The notes: generated by a model not told the origin, from the letters alone. A DNA stretch of 64,000 nt from Diplosphaera chodatii (GCA_032358165.1 JAALGY010000031.1:1612001-1676000); one strand, 5' to 3'. Shown: positions 21,290 through 32,208, numbered from the stretch's first letter. A program made the numbers and translations.

Positions 21290-23209
21290 ATGCAGGGTGG
21301 CCAGCAGCGCGATGCTGCGTCTGCGGGCCGCATAGCTGTGTTGTCCCGGCAGCTCACCAATGCCAGCATGGCTGAGGTGGCGCAGGCACTGCCCGAGGCA
21401 TACCAGCTGCGTGCAGAGGCAGCGGATATCCATGGCTGGCTGGTACGCGACAACATTGAGATGCGAGAAGCCATCTTCAACTTTTTGAAGGACGACCTCT
21501 TCAAGCCGGACTACTACATGCCATTTGGTGCATTCCGGGAGCTAACGCTGCGGCGCTTGCAGGCATTCTGCGACCGGCGCTTTTTCTCGACAGCAGACTA
21601 CCTGTCTGATCCCCTTCGCTTTCAGGCTGCTCTGGAGGTCCTCAGCTTTGCAGACTACTCGCTGGCAATCAAGGCTGGCGTGCACTTTACCTTGTGCGGC
21701 GGCACGATCATGAAGCTGGGCACGGCGAAACACCACCAGAAGTATGTTGACAAGATGGACTCGCTCGAGCTGCCTGGCTGCTTCGGGATGACAGAGCTCG
21801 GACACGGCAGCAATGTCATGGGCATCGAGACGCAGGCGACATACGACCCAAGCAGCCAGCACTTTGTCATCAGAACGCCGCAGAACGAGGCCAGCAAGTT
21901 CTGGATCGGCGGTGCGGGGCAGCACGGCAAGATATGCACCGTGTTTGCGCAGCTGACAGTGGGCGGCAAATGGCAGGGGCCGCACGTCTTTGTCGTCCGC
22001 CTGCGCGACGATGCAGGCAACTTGATGCCAGGCGTGCGCATCAAAGACAATGGCCCAAAGGCTGGGTTGAACGGTGTGGACAACGGCCAGATCTGGTTCG
22101 ACGATGTCAGAGTGCCAAGGGACGACATGCTCGATGCCTTTGCCTCTGTGGCTCCAGACGGCACCTACAGCAGTCCGATTGCCAATGTTGGTGCCCGGTT
22201 CGGCACGATGGTGGGCGGCCTGACCACTGGCCGAATGCTGATCGGCCAAGGCGCCATTGATGCCAGCAAGATTGGCATCGTCATTGCCGTGCGCTACTCA
22301 GCCTCGCGACCGCAATTCAACGACAAGCTGGTGCTGGACTACCTGACGCACCAGCGGCTGCTGTTCCCGGCGCTGGCGACGACCTACGCCATGCACCTTT
22401 CCATGGACCGTCTCAAGCTGCTGGCCAAGGACAGGCGGCCGCAGGACGCCAAGCTGGTGCACGTGCGCAGCAGCGGCCTCAAGGCTGCAGCCACTTGGCA
22501 CCGGGTGGAGATTTTGCAGGCGTGCCGGGAGTGCTGCGGCGGCATGGGCTTCCTCGCGGCCAACCGCATTGGGCCGCTCAAAAACGACATGGACGTCGAC
22601 GTCACATTCGAGGGCGCAAACCCTGTCATGATGCAGCAGGTGGCCAAGGGGCTGCTGGACTCGGGCCGCCGGGCGCCACCGCCCCGCTTGCCGGTGGTGG
22701 CACTGCAGTCGGCCGCGCCGCTGGCGGCCTGCAGTCAGCTGCTGCACTACAGGGAAGAGGCGCTGCTGGCGCAGGTGGCAGGGTGCATGGCGGCTGCGGC
22801 CAAGGGCGCATCCAGCAAGTCGGGTGCCAGCAAGGCAGCGGCGGCTGCATTCGAGGACAACGGCGACCTGGTTCAGCAGCTGGGGTGGGCGCACGTGGAT
22901 GCCTTGTCCCTGGACGACTTCGTGGACGAATTGTCCAGCGCGCCTGCTTCCTCCTCCTCTGCGCTCGAGGCGCTGGCCATGTTGTATGGCCTCACACGGG
23001 TGGAGCGCGCCGCACCCTTCTTGCTTGCGTCCGGAGCGCTGACAGGCGCAGACATGGCGGTTTTGCGGGCGCAGATCAACGAGCTCTGCGCCGCCTTTGC
23101 TGCGGACGGCGCACGTGTCGCGCTGCAGCTGTGCGATGGCTTTGGCATCCCCGAGCACCTAATCTGGGCGCCCATCGCTACGGAGTGGCGTACTGTTGGT
23201 CAGGAGTGA
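21290..23209 (+). CDS. ACX: Peroxisomal acyl-CoA oxidase, single exon, PTS2 signal
   Basis: An uninterrupted 639-residue frame. The enzyme oxidises acyl-CoA to trans-2-enoyl-CoA with FAD, making H2O2, the first step of peroxisomal beta-oxidation. Domain signs are DYYMPFGAFRELTLRRLQAF near the N-terminus, CFGMTELGHGSN at about residue 170 (acyl-CoA/FAD region), GLNGVDNGQIWFDDVRVPRD, and RECCGGMGF followed by TFEGANPVMMQQVAKG at about residue 440. In the last block the Glu is the catalytic base position, and the usual EGDN reads EGAN. It resembles the plant ACX2/ACX3 group. Residues 14-22, RIAVLSRQL, fit the PTS2 consensus, while the C-terminus GQE is not a PTS1. An Ala/Ser-rich stretch follows residue 500. 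The ATG at 21290 is chosen because it places PTS2 near the N-terminus. The absence of introns is unlike every neighbour. Confidence 0.93.
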   Translation: MQGGQQRDAASAGRIAVLSRQLTNASMAEVAQALPEAYQLRAEAADIHGWLVRDNIEMREAIFNFLKDDLFKPDYYMPFGAFRELTLRRLQAFCDRRFFSTADYLSDPLRFQAALEVLSFADYSLAIKAGVHFTLCGGTIMKLGTAKHHQKYVDKMDSLELPGCFGMTELGHGSNVMGIETQATYDPSSQHFVIRTPQNEASKFWIGGAGQHGKICTVFAQLTVGGKWQGPHVFVVRLRDDAGNLMPGVRIKDNGPKAGLNGVDNGQIWFDDVRVPRDDMLDAFASVAPDGTYSSPIANVGARFGTMVGGLTTGRMLIGQGAIDASKIGIVIAVRYSASRPQFNDKLVLDYLTHQRLLFPALATTYAMHLSMDRLKLLAKDRRPQDAKLVHVRSSGLKAAATWHRVEILQACRECCGGMGFLAANRIGPLKNDMDVDVTFEGANPVMMQQVAKGLLDSGRRAPPPRLPVVALQSAAPLAACSQLLHYREEALLAQVAGCMAAAAKGASSKSGASKAAAAAFEDNGDLVQQLGWAHVDALSLDDFVDELSSAPASSSSALEALAMLYGLTRVERAAPFLLASGALTGADMAVLRAQINELCAAFAADGARVALQLCDGFGIPEHLIWAPIATEWRTVGQE

Positions 23210-23778
23210 CGCATGTGCTTCGACGGGAAGCGACATAATCTGTGGGCACCAGCAAGCATGTTGCGCCAGGAGCAAATGTGTTCGGAATTAGCAGGACACC
23301 GGGGGCATGGTCGGTTTGATGTTCGTATTTGTAGGTTCAGGAACCGCGTTCAGGTATGCAGCCAGGTGTGCATGTGTGTCAGAGTGGTATTGGCTTGATG
23401 TCACTGCTCTCATTCGCAGGTTCCTGCTACAGTGTTGTTGTGCGTGGGTGGCACGGTGCCGGTAACTCCCCTTGGCAGGCAGCTGTCTCGCTGATGTACT
23501 GCAAGGTACAACATCTCGCATCGAGTCGGGCCGGAGGTCTGGAAGACAGTACATTTGCATTTATCCAGTGATCATAGACACCAAGCTGCTACAAAGCTGC
23601 ATGATTGGCTCCCAATTACTATTCTGTGGCCTGGCCTGGCCTCATCCGCGTGAGGGCAGCGCTTCGGCGTCTGGAGCAGTCACACGTCCCAGGGTTCAGA
23701 TGTATCATATATGTATATGACAGTGATCGTGCGTAACCATCAGGTAGATCGCCTGCTTTCGCGGCGTGGTCTAGAGTG
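23210..23778. other. Spacer between two same-strand genes (acyl-CoA oxidase and PC4-repeat gene)
   Basis: One of only two places where neighbours share a strand. The 569 bases should hold the oxidase 3' UTR and the PC4-gene promoter. A few open frames of up to 90 codons overlap each other on both strands, with no recognisable motif. Confidence 0.45.
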
Positions 23779-26353
23779 ATGGGGAGCCTGGAGCCAGAAG
23801 TACGCCGCCGACTAGAAGCCATCCTACCGTCGTCTGATCATCACAACACTTCTGAGCGGGATTTGAGACTACAGCTGGAAGAAGAGCTAGGCGTTAGTAT
23901 GGACGCCTATAAGCCTGTCATCAAGGTGCGTGCGCTGTGCATGCTGTGCCAGTACCGTGATTCGCCGAGCCTAGTTGTGCGTGCAAGTATCCTCGAATCA
24001 CCTCCTGCGAAAGCATGGCTTACCCAACGCGTACAACTGCGTCCTGACTGCAGGAGGAGGTGTCCAGATATCTGGATGGAGTGGCAATCCAGCAAGCAGG
24101 TGCTCAGGCGCCAGTGCTAGACATAGCCGCACCTACCACCACCACTGGGACCAAGCGCAAGCATGACGTGTTGCCAGCACCAGCCACCGGACCCACGGCA
24201 GTGCTGCTGTCTGCTCTCAAACGAGCGGAAGTGCGGTGGTTCAAGGGCTCATTGCAGGTGAAGCCATAAGTCCATGGTCAGCCACAGACATGCAGACATG
24301 TTTGCAACTCGCATCAATGCAAAGACACTTGACCTGCGCTCAGTTCCGCACTGACCTCTCAAGCCAAGTGCTGCAGTGCACTCCCTGTGCCATACCATGG
24401 GCGTGCGATCCACACTACTGCACTCTCTACAGATAGATATCAGGGAGTTATACAAGGACAAGGCAAGTGGAGAGCTGAAGCCTGGGCTGAAGGGGCTGGT
24501 GCTCACACCCGATCAGTGGGCAACCCTGACAGCTGCAATGCCTGCAATCGATACAGCACTGGTGGGTTCTGCGTCTTGTCAGCACAGCAACTGCTTGCTG
24601 CAGGCAACCCCTGTTTCATTACGGCGTGGCTGCAGCAATCTCGTTGCATTCGATTGTGCTCATGCATGTCGATGCAGGGTGCCTGTGACACATCGTATGC
24701 ATTGGAACTGTCACAAAACCGTCGAGCCACCATCAGCGAGTTCAGGGCAGAGCCGCGGGTTGACCTGCGGGAATACTACGAGGTGGGAGTAGTGCTCATG
24801 AAGGCGTCCACGTATCTGCGTGTTGTGCTGTTCATACCTATCATACCCCACAACCTAGATGTGTGTGCATTGCCATTACCAGTATGCTGTGCTTCAGGGC
24901 ATTGTTGTCCTGACGTGCAGGCAGATGGTCAGCTGAAGCCAGGTACACAGGTTGCTCACCAAGCATGCCGTGCCGCAGATGCCATTTGTAAGCAATCAGC
25001 TGCCACACGTCCGATGTAGCTGCACAGGCAAGAAGGGCATCTCGCTGCAGCAAGCTGAGTGGCAGGAGCTGCGGCAGCATGTTGGTGACGTGCAGGCCGC
25101 CGTGGACTCGCTGCTGCAGCATTCTGCCGCTGCAGGTCTCACACTCGTAATTCAACCCCTTCAGTTGCATGTGGTGAAGTTGAGCCTTTTCACAGCCATG
25201 ATACAAAGCGGATTGTCTGGCTGCTGATGGTGGCAACCTGGTGCAAGACAGGTCCGCCAGAGAAGCTCCCACGGACAGAAGCAGTGCAGCAGAGCCCTGC
25301 GCAGGACGACTTTGCAGTCAGCCTCAGCTCTAACCGCCGGGCTAGCGTCCGCAAGTGCGCTGCATGCAGTGACTGCTACATGGCCAACGGCACTGTGACT
25401 CCATGTATGTGCTTGGTCCCATCCCCCTGCTGATGATACAACCGCAGGTACAACGGCAGAGTGCTTGTGGATCTCCGAGAGACCTATGAGGTGGGTTGGT
25501 CATCGCCTTGAGGTGCTGTGCAGATGCGTGTCGATGCTGCCTGATCACCTTGCCAATAATGTCGTGTTGAACATCCGACAAAGCATGCAAGCTTCGGGTG
25601 TGACATCGCAGAAAGATGGGCAGACCTTGCCGGTAGGTACTTCCGCAGTCGGACAATCACATTGCCATGCATGAAGGGCACTGCGCATGGCCATCCCTGC
25701 ACCACGTGCTTGCTTGCTGCCGACCGTGAATCCACAGCATTGTGCTTGACACAGGGTAAGAAGGGGATTGCATTGACAGCGGACCAGTTTCGCAAATTGA
25801 AGGACCTTGCTGAGCAGCTCACCAGGGCGCTGCAGTCATCCGATGTCTCCTGCAGCCACGCACTGGGCGACATGTGAGTTTCTACACCTTGCATCCCGAA
25901 GACTTGTCGACTTGCCGCAGCATGTTCGACAACTTGCTCGAGCACTGCAGGCGCAAAGCCTCGGTCACGGAGTGGAAGAAGCTTGTACGTGTCAGGTAAT
26001 GACGATACAGCTAAGTTCGTGCTGCTGAAGATCGAGCAGTGTGTCTTGGCGCCGGTCATCTGACTCCTTCAGCATCACCCTGCAGCGTACGCGAGTTCTA
26101 TGTGAAGAAGGGCGAGACTGAGGAGCGCCCGGTGCGCTGCTGTGCCCCTGTGCCCAATTGGCAGCGTGTCGAGTCTACAGGAGTTTCACAAGCACCAGCA
26201 GACACCCCCCAATGCTTACACACGCCGTGCTGACCATAGGGCCAGAAGGGCTTGGACATGCCGGCGGACGAATGGAACACACTGTGCACCCATCTTGATG
26301 CTCTGCATGCCGAGACGGAGCGCCTGCTGGCAGCACAGCCGCAGGCTGGCTGA
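23779..26353 (+). CDS. DEK_C domain plus four tandem PC4-like (ssDNA-binding coactivator) domains
   Basis: Thirteen exons join in phase to 401 residues: 23779-23925, 24054-24257, 24433-24561, 24678-24782, 24921-24942, 25028-25135, 25252-25354, 25448-25490, 25612-25632, 25755-25873, about 25951-25995, 26086-26131 and 26240-26353. Residues ~1-60 (RRRLEAILPSSD, EELGVSMDAYKPVIK, EEVSRYLDG) form a DEK_C-like module as in plant KELP. After a KRKHD basic linker come four PC4 units, each with a core of the type S-x-N-R-R-A-x-(V/I), (V/I)-D-(L/I)-R-E-x-Y and G-K-K-G-(I/L)-x-L. Unit 1 has IDIRELYKDKASGELKPGLKG. Unit 2 has LSQNRRATISEFRAEPRVDL. Unit 3 has LSSNRRASVRK, VDLRETYE and GKKGIALTADQ. Unit 4 has RKASVTEWKK, VREFYVKKG and GQKGLDMPADEW. 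PC4 units bind single-stranded DNA and act in transcription and repair. An intron precedes the GKKG motif in units 2-4, pointing to internal duplication. The edge of exon 11 is uncertain. Confidence 0.87.
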
Positions 26354-26655
26354 TGCAAGCAAAGTACTACTCGCGTCTTGGCGCTGTGATTCACACATGA
26401 TCCAGAGTTACGACGATGAAAGCATGCGGCACAATCAGCTTGCAGCTGTTCAACATGACCGATGACGAAACCACAAACCGCCTTTGAAAGGCTGTTCTGC
26501 CACGCTGGCTTGTGCGCCAGCTGAGAAGATTGCTCTGCTGCAACAGGCCAGCTGAGAGGTCTGGCAGGCACGCCAACATGTGTCTCGTATGAAACAGTGT
26601 CTGAGCAGCTGTCAGGCTGTGATGGGCGCCCGCCACCCCTGCCCCCACAAGCACA
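26354..26655. other. Convergent 3' region, PC4-repeat gene (+) / BAR-PH gene (-)
   Basis: This 302-base tail-to-tail spacer has no feature I can support. Confidence 0.45.
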
Positions 26656-29600
26656 TCATCGGGCGGTTGCGTCGGCCATGGCCTCGCGGATGGTGATGGC
26701 CCACTCGCAGCTGTCCTCCACGGTGCCGCCGCGCAGCGTCAGGCGCCGGGTGCGTGGGTAGATCCACTCCAGCCCAGGGATGGGCAGGCTGCCGCCTTGC
26801 CGCTCGATGATGTGGAAGTTGCTGTTCTGCCCGGCCTCAAACTGCACAGAACATCAAAGTATGGGAATGTCAGCTGCAAGCAAGTGCCATGAAGGTACAT
26901 TGCAGTTGTTCTCATGTGCTCTCCTGCAGTGCATTGAGGTAGAGGACTCGCACACGTATGCAGTTCAGCCACACCAGGCAAACTGATTCACCTGGCAGCG
27001 CGACAGGCGCAGGCCATCCAAGGTGTCCAGCCGATCAGGCTGCGCAAACCAATGCAACCAACGGCTGCGCGTGAGGACGAAGTAGCACGTCTCCCATGCC
27101 TGCGACGGATGCTGCTGGTATGCCAGTTCACCTTGCCTGAAGCAGGCCACGATGCGCCATAGTTATTAACATTGAGCAAGCTGCCAAACCCTTGCATCCT
27201 AACCCAGCCCTTTTGGGCACTGTTTGGTAATGAGCACACTGACGGTCCTGCTCACAATTGGTTTGCATGCGCAAGAACCGTGGGTGATGTCCCACGGCTG
27301 AGCGCTGCCACATGATGCCACAGCGACGCGCAGCGGACGGTGTGCTGGGCGCACCGCAAGATGTCGGGGTTGCAGAGCAACTCCTGCGTCACGCACTCCA
27401 GAGCCTCTCCCTGCCGTGCTGCAAGCTGGCTGCTGGCGGACTGCGCCGTGTCCGCCGCCAGGTCCAGCTCGGCTGCACCCGCCTCGGGTTCCACCCGCTG
27501 CAGCAGCTCCGGCAGCGCCGCCTGCTCCTCCACCTCTGGCAGCAGCGCCGCCCTGCTCAGCCACGTTGCTGGCATTTTCAGACGCAGCAGAACATTCAAG
27601 ACGTGACCTACTGACGCAGGTCATGAGGCAACTGTCCAGCAACGCGCACAATACAAACAGCTGCTGTGGTATGGCTTGGGCAAGGACATGGCTTCAGGTA
27701 GGGGTCCGCCATGTGGGCATGCGCACGGGTATGAGGACAGGAAGGTGGCGACGACGTCCTTCAGGGCGGCAATGCGGCGCGCCTCCAGCTCCCGCAGGCG
27801 CCCCGCCGCGTCCGCCAGCGCCTGCCGGTGGTTTGCCTGCGCGGCGGGGTGCATGGCAGGTCCAAGCAGCACACTACGCTCAGACAGCAGTGCGCAGGCA
27901 GGCAGTGGCACCGTCTGCATGGTCTGTTAGGGGAGCGAAGTCCGGGGTTGACCACGCACTCGACAGGCACTGGTGTGTGGTGTGCAGCATGGCATGGCCT
28001 GCACAGCTTTGTGCTGGAGCGGAGCGGCACCTGGGCGGTGGCGAGGCGGCCGAGCTGCGCGACGAGGCGCGCCTCGGTCGCCCAGGGGTCCGCCTCGGGG
28101 GCGTCGCCGCCGCTTGAGCGCGGGCCGGGCCCGCCCCCGCCGCTGCGCCTGGGGCGCTCCAGCACCGCCTGGTCCACCGCCCTGCACGCCGTCGATGATG
28201 CCAGGTGCCATCTGAAGTGTGGCACTTGGCACGCTAGTCTGCGCAGAGTGCAGGCATCCTGCCATCGAGGTGGCCATTGATATGCACGGAACAGCACAAT
28301 ACTGGCCAGTGCAAGACGGTGCATCACGCGCTCGATGGAGCCCAACCTGCAGGCCTCCTGGTGCACCAGGAACGCGACGCGCAGCTGGCGGCGGGCGTTG
28401 TCTGCCGACACCCCGGCGCGTGCGCAGGCCGCCGAGACCGCGACGCACTCCTGCCGCAGGTGCACCACCAGCAGCTGCACCCGCTTGACCGCGCCTGCCA
28501 GCCCCTCCCGCACCTGCCCGCAGGACCAGCGCGCTCGGCGGTGCACTGGCGGCCGGCACGCGGAGAGGTGCCCGGCGTCCCACATCCCAGTGACCAACTG
28601 CTGGTCAGGCAGCCGGCAGGGGCGCCCGCCGCAACACAGGACCCAGCGGGCACGCGCCGGCATGCAACTGCCGGCCTTGCCCAACAACAATAGTCATAAA
28701 CGGGGGCGGGGGCCCCACCCCGGCGTGGACGGCGCCCACGGCCTCGGGCAGGCGGCGGAAGGCGGTCAGCGCGGCGCGCAGGGGCCCGCTGTCGGCGTCG
28801 CCCGCCAGCTGGATGCCGGCCACGAGGGCGAGGGAGCGCGCGTACGCCGCCTCCGCCGCCGCCATCGCCTGCGCCGCCCCCAGCGCCCGCTCCGCGCTGC
28901 GCCGCATCGCCCCCAGCCGCGCCTCCACCAGTCCCAGCAGCTCCTGCAGGGGGGGCCCCGCCAGCTTGTGTTGGGAGGGCTGACAGGCTGGCTGGCCCAC
29001 TCCCGGCCAAGCATGCCGCGCCCCGGCCCGCTTGTGGGGCAGAGGTCAGCCGCAGGCAGTCGGGGTAATCCAGGGCCTGCCCAGGTGCATCTGCAGGCGC
29101 ATGGTCCACCGCCAACTGCAATGCAGGGAACCACCACACAGAGCCAAGGATGCAGCGGCGTGTCTGCACCTGGTTGATGCCCGCCTCCTGCCGCACGTCT
29201 GCCTCCAGCGACTCCAGTGTCATGCGCGCCCGTTCCACGTCCAGGGCGTGCGCCATCGTCCGCACCTGCCGCCACCAGGCGCCACTGTGGCTAGGCACCA
29301 AACGCTGCAGCACAGTGCTCTTGCCCACCATGAGCAGGCCTTTGTCAGGCATTCAAGTTAATGCTGCCACGGCAGCGGGCCACACACCTCGCTGCCGTCG
29401 TCCTTCTGGATGCGGTTTGTGTGCTGGTGCGCATTCAGCTCCGCGCGCGCCTTCGCCGCCAGCTTAGGGCTGCGTGCCAGCGCCGAGAAGCTGACCTGCG
29501 GTTGTCCGACATCACCAGTGTGGGGACGACTCAGGTGACGACCGCTGATAGCCATGGCGGCTCTGCCTGCAATACAGACCAGATAACGTGCAGCTGGTCC

Positions 29601-30514
29601 TGCGATGGACTCAGGCACTGCGGTTCCTTGCGGGTGTGCACCTTGGCCGGGCGGTTGGGCAGGTCGCCGCCCAGCCGCTGCGCCTCCGCCTGAAAGCGCG
29701 CGCTGAACTGGTCACCGGGCGCCGGGGCGGGCGGGCGCGGGGGACGCGGCCCCTGCTGGCCGGCGGGGGCCGCGCCTCGGGGCGACTCCCCCGGCGGGGG
29801 CGGTGACGGTCCGGCCGCTCGGGGCGAACCCGGCTCGGAGGCCCCAGGCGAGGCGCCGGGCGGCGGGGAGGCGCCGGGGGGCGGGGACCGCGCGGCGGTC
29901 AGCAGCCGCGCCTTCTCCGCCGACAGCAGCGGGTGCTCCTCGGTCCCTGTGTGCGGTTCACGCGCTCGAGACCGGCCTGCCGGGGCCCACCAACACGCAG
30001 CCGGGTCAAGGCGACAGGCCGCTGCAGGAGTGGGCCATCAGCTGTGGGCTTTGGTGGGCTGCAGCCAGCACGAAGAGCATCACACAGCCGCCCCTCCTAC
30101 CTGAGTCCGACATGGGCGAGGGCGGCCCGATGCTGTTGCTGCGCTGCTGGTCATTGAGCCGAAACACGCCGGTGGTTGCACGCACGCTGACATGCGCGAT
30201 CCCGCCGTCCTCCAACTGTGATCGCAGAGCCGGGCTTCAGCGACACATCGCGAGTCTGAAACTCACATTATATGGCCAGTGGCATAGCAGGTGCTGCTGT
30301 GTTCGAAGCACCTTTGCTGCTGTGGCTGACTGGTCTGACACATCGCCACTGTTGTCAGGGTGCGGTGATGGCTCAGGTGGAGGTCCCGGATCTGCGCGTC
30401 AGAAACTGACTTGCACCGTGCGACTGCGCAGGCCTGACATCAGGGACAGCGCAACAGGTACAGCATTCAAGTTGTCAGCGGCATCGCCCACTCACTCTTG
30501 AGAGGGTCCTCCAT
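26656..30514 (-). CDS. BAR-type coiled-coil plus PH domain protein
   Basis: A multi-exon gene. Exon 1 is tiny (MEDPLK, 30514, GTGAGT donor) and joins in phase to NPGPPPEPSPHPDN (about 30390), then LEDGGIAHVSVRATTGVFRL (about 30212). A Pro/Gly-rich linker follows (29930-29650). Helical exons then run LAAKARAELNAHQHTNRIQ, ERARMTLESLEADVRQEAG, LLGLVEARLGAMRRSAERAL, VREGLAGAVKRVQLLVVHL and LADAAGRLRELEARRIAALK, consistent with a membrane-curving BAR/F-BAR dimer. The C-terminus is a PH domain: QAWETCYFVLTRSRWLHWF, LDTLDGLRLSRCQ, SNFHIIERQGG, LTLRGGTVEDSCEWAITIRE. It ends MADATAR, TGA at 26656. BAR-PH proteins act at endosomes or the plasma membrane on phosphoinositides. No ArfGAP or ankyrin part follows the PH domain, unlike ACAP/AGD proteins. 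Exon limits in the GC-rich centre (27950-28950) are approximate. Confidence 0.75.
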
Positions 30515-31083
30515 TCACTGCCGTTTGCAGCATTCCAGCACCAAATTGCTTACAAAGTGTACATCCACACGCCTCACTTGCGCCGGGTGCTGCCTGTTCC
30601 ACGCGCAGTCACATCTACCAACTGGGTGTGCTTCCGACAGATTCAACAGACTGTGTCATGCATAAGGTTGTCAAGGCCAGGTGTAGACGCCTGCTCGTTA
30701 GGGCGCAGATTGTCCCAGCTTGGGAGTAACGAAGCTGCAAGGTGACGCTTGGCTGCGATTGCAAGTGTCATCTTATGAAGCGTTGATCTGCAAAGCCACC
30801 CTTCAGCATGTGTTGAGCCCTGCTCAGCAGCATAGCAGGGCTGCGTTCATGACTGCTTCAGATTTGCTCATGCAAGTGTCACAGCTGTCGGTCATGGGGC
30901 TGTGGTGACGCTCAGGTGGCTGCGATCATCCGGATTTGAACGACACCAACATTCCAAGTGCTTCACACCATCGCCGCTGCATGCCATCCCCAGAGCAGGA
31001 CCAGCAGCGTTTGACCATGTGATCCCTGCGGTACCAAGCGCACTGCGTGCGCCTGACGGACCGCACAGAGGTCTGGGACCCGA
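30515..31083. promoter_or_regulatory. Divergent region, BAR-PH gene (-) / FLASH-like gene (+)
   Basis: A head-to-head spacer of 569 bases. I see no TATA element or coding segment that I can support. Confidence 0.4.
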
Positions 31084-31995
31084 ATGGCTGCAGCTGAGCC
31101 AGCACAGGAGGACGATCTGTATGGCGACCTGATTACAGCCGCGGGTGCGGAAGGGGAGGCCCTCCTGCGGGCAGAGGTGGAGCACCTTCGCATGCAAACG
31201 GCCTCCCAAGCCGAGCAGATGGACGCGATGTCTGAACAGCTGCAGCAGCTAAAGCAGGAGGTCCGTTGATGATGACAAGCCTCATCCACGCATCGATGCA
31301 ATGGACATGAATGCCTTGTTCAGCCGGCTTCGTCACAGTGCAGGCAGACACGCTTCGCACTGAAAAGGCTGTGCTGTGCACCAACATCTCAAGCCTGTAC
31401 AAGACGGCACGGCTGGAGATCGAGCGTAAAGATGCCGAGATAAAGAGCCTGCGGGACGTCCCAAGGTGTGCCTGCATTGCAAACCGATCAGGCTGCGGGC
31501 CTGTGCTGTGCTCTGAGGGTCTGTCATATGTGATGTGACAACGATGACGATGGGTACTCACGTGCTGTTATACCATGGGGCAGGCGATGAAGGGAAGGGT
31601 TGGGCAGCAGCCGCAGGGAGGAGGGCAGCTATGCAGATGTTCCAGTTCAGCACATGCTGGGCTTCACAGGTTGGACCCCGCAATTTTGGTCCCTGTGATT
31701 GATGCCAACGTAGTCATGGGGCTATGTGGTTTGCGCAGTGCCTGAGCCACTCTGTTGGCTGCAGGATGGTGGTCCTCGTGTGGTTGCTTCGGCCGGCGCC
31801 AAGGGTGCAGGAGCTGCAGACTTGGGCCGGCGCTGTCTGCCAGGGCCAGCCACCAGACGGGGTTGTGCAGGAGTGTCATCTTTTTCTGTGCTTGTTTCAA
31901 ACAACCCCCCAACTGCTCACACGCACGATGTCTTATTAGCTAAACCTGGAAAGCAAGCTGATAGCTACCTACTGATGAGGAAAGAGAAACCTTGA
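31084..31995 (+). CDS. Small coiled-coil protein resembling the N-terminus of FLASH (CASP8AP2)
   Basis: Four exons (31084-31260, 31344-31465, 31608-31669, 31739-31995) join in phase to 205 residues. The start is acidic with EDDLYGDLITAA, followed by a coiled coil (EALLRAEVEHLRMQTASQAE, QMDAMSEQLQQLKQE). Next comes NISSLYKTARLEIERKDAEI, closely similar to the NISALIKTAR-x-E-I-x-RKDEEI segment of animal FLASH, where it lies in the coiled coil near the N-terminus. FLASH recruits processing factors to replication-dependent histone pre-mRNA together with Lsm11. The second half (EEGSYADVPVQHMLG, then an Ala/Gly/Arg-rich tail ending LLMRKEKP) is not recognised. A general coiled-coil role is the alternative. 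The short length and missing C-terminal FLASH regions make the functional assignment an inference. Confidence 0.6.
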
Positions 31996-32208
31996 TGAGC
32001 GGCAATCAACCCAAAGTACAATCCGCAGCACTCGGCCATCAGCAGGTCTGGTGATGACCACTTCGCGTGTGCAGCAGCACACTGAGCAAGTTCACACACC
32101 TGACGCACATGATCCCGGTGCAGAAGGGCAGCCCGGTTGCGCCTTATTAGGTGGAGCACACCAACACCAGGATGCCATGTGTCCCACCTCCATCAGGGCC
32201 CTTTCGTT

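Noticed and set aside
22298..23158. Long minus-strand open frame (286 codons) opposite the acyl-CoA oxidase
   Set aside because: It is the antisense shadow of GC-rich, clearly conserved plus-strand coding; it has no family resemblance of its own.
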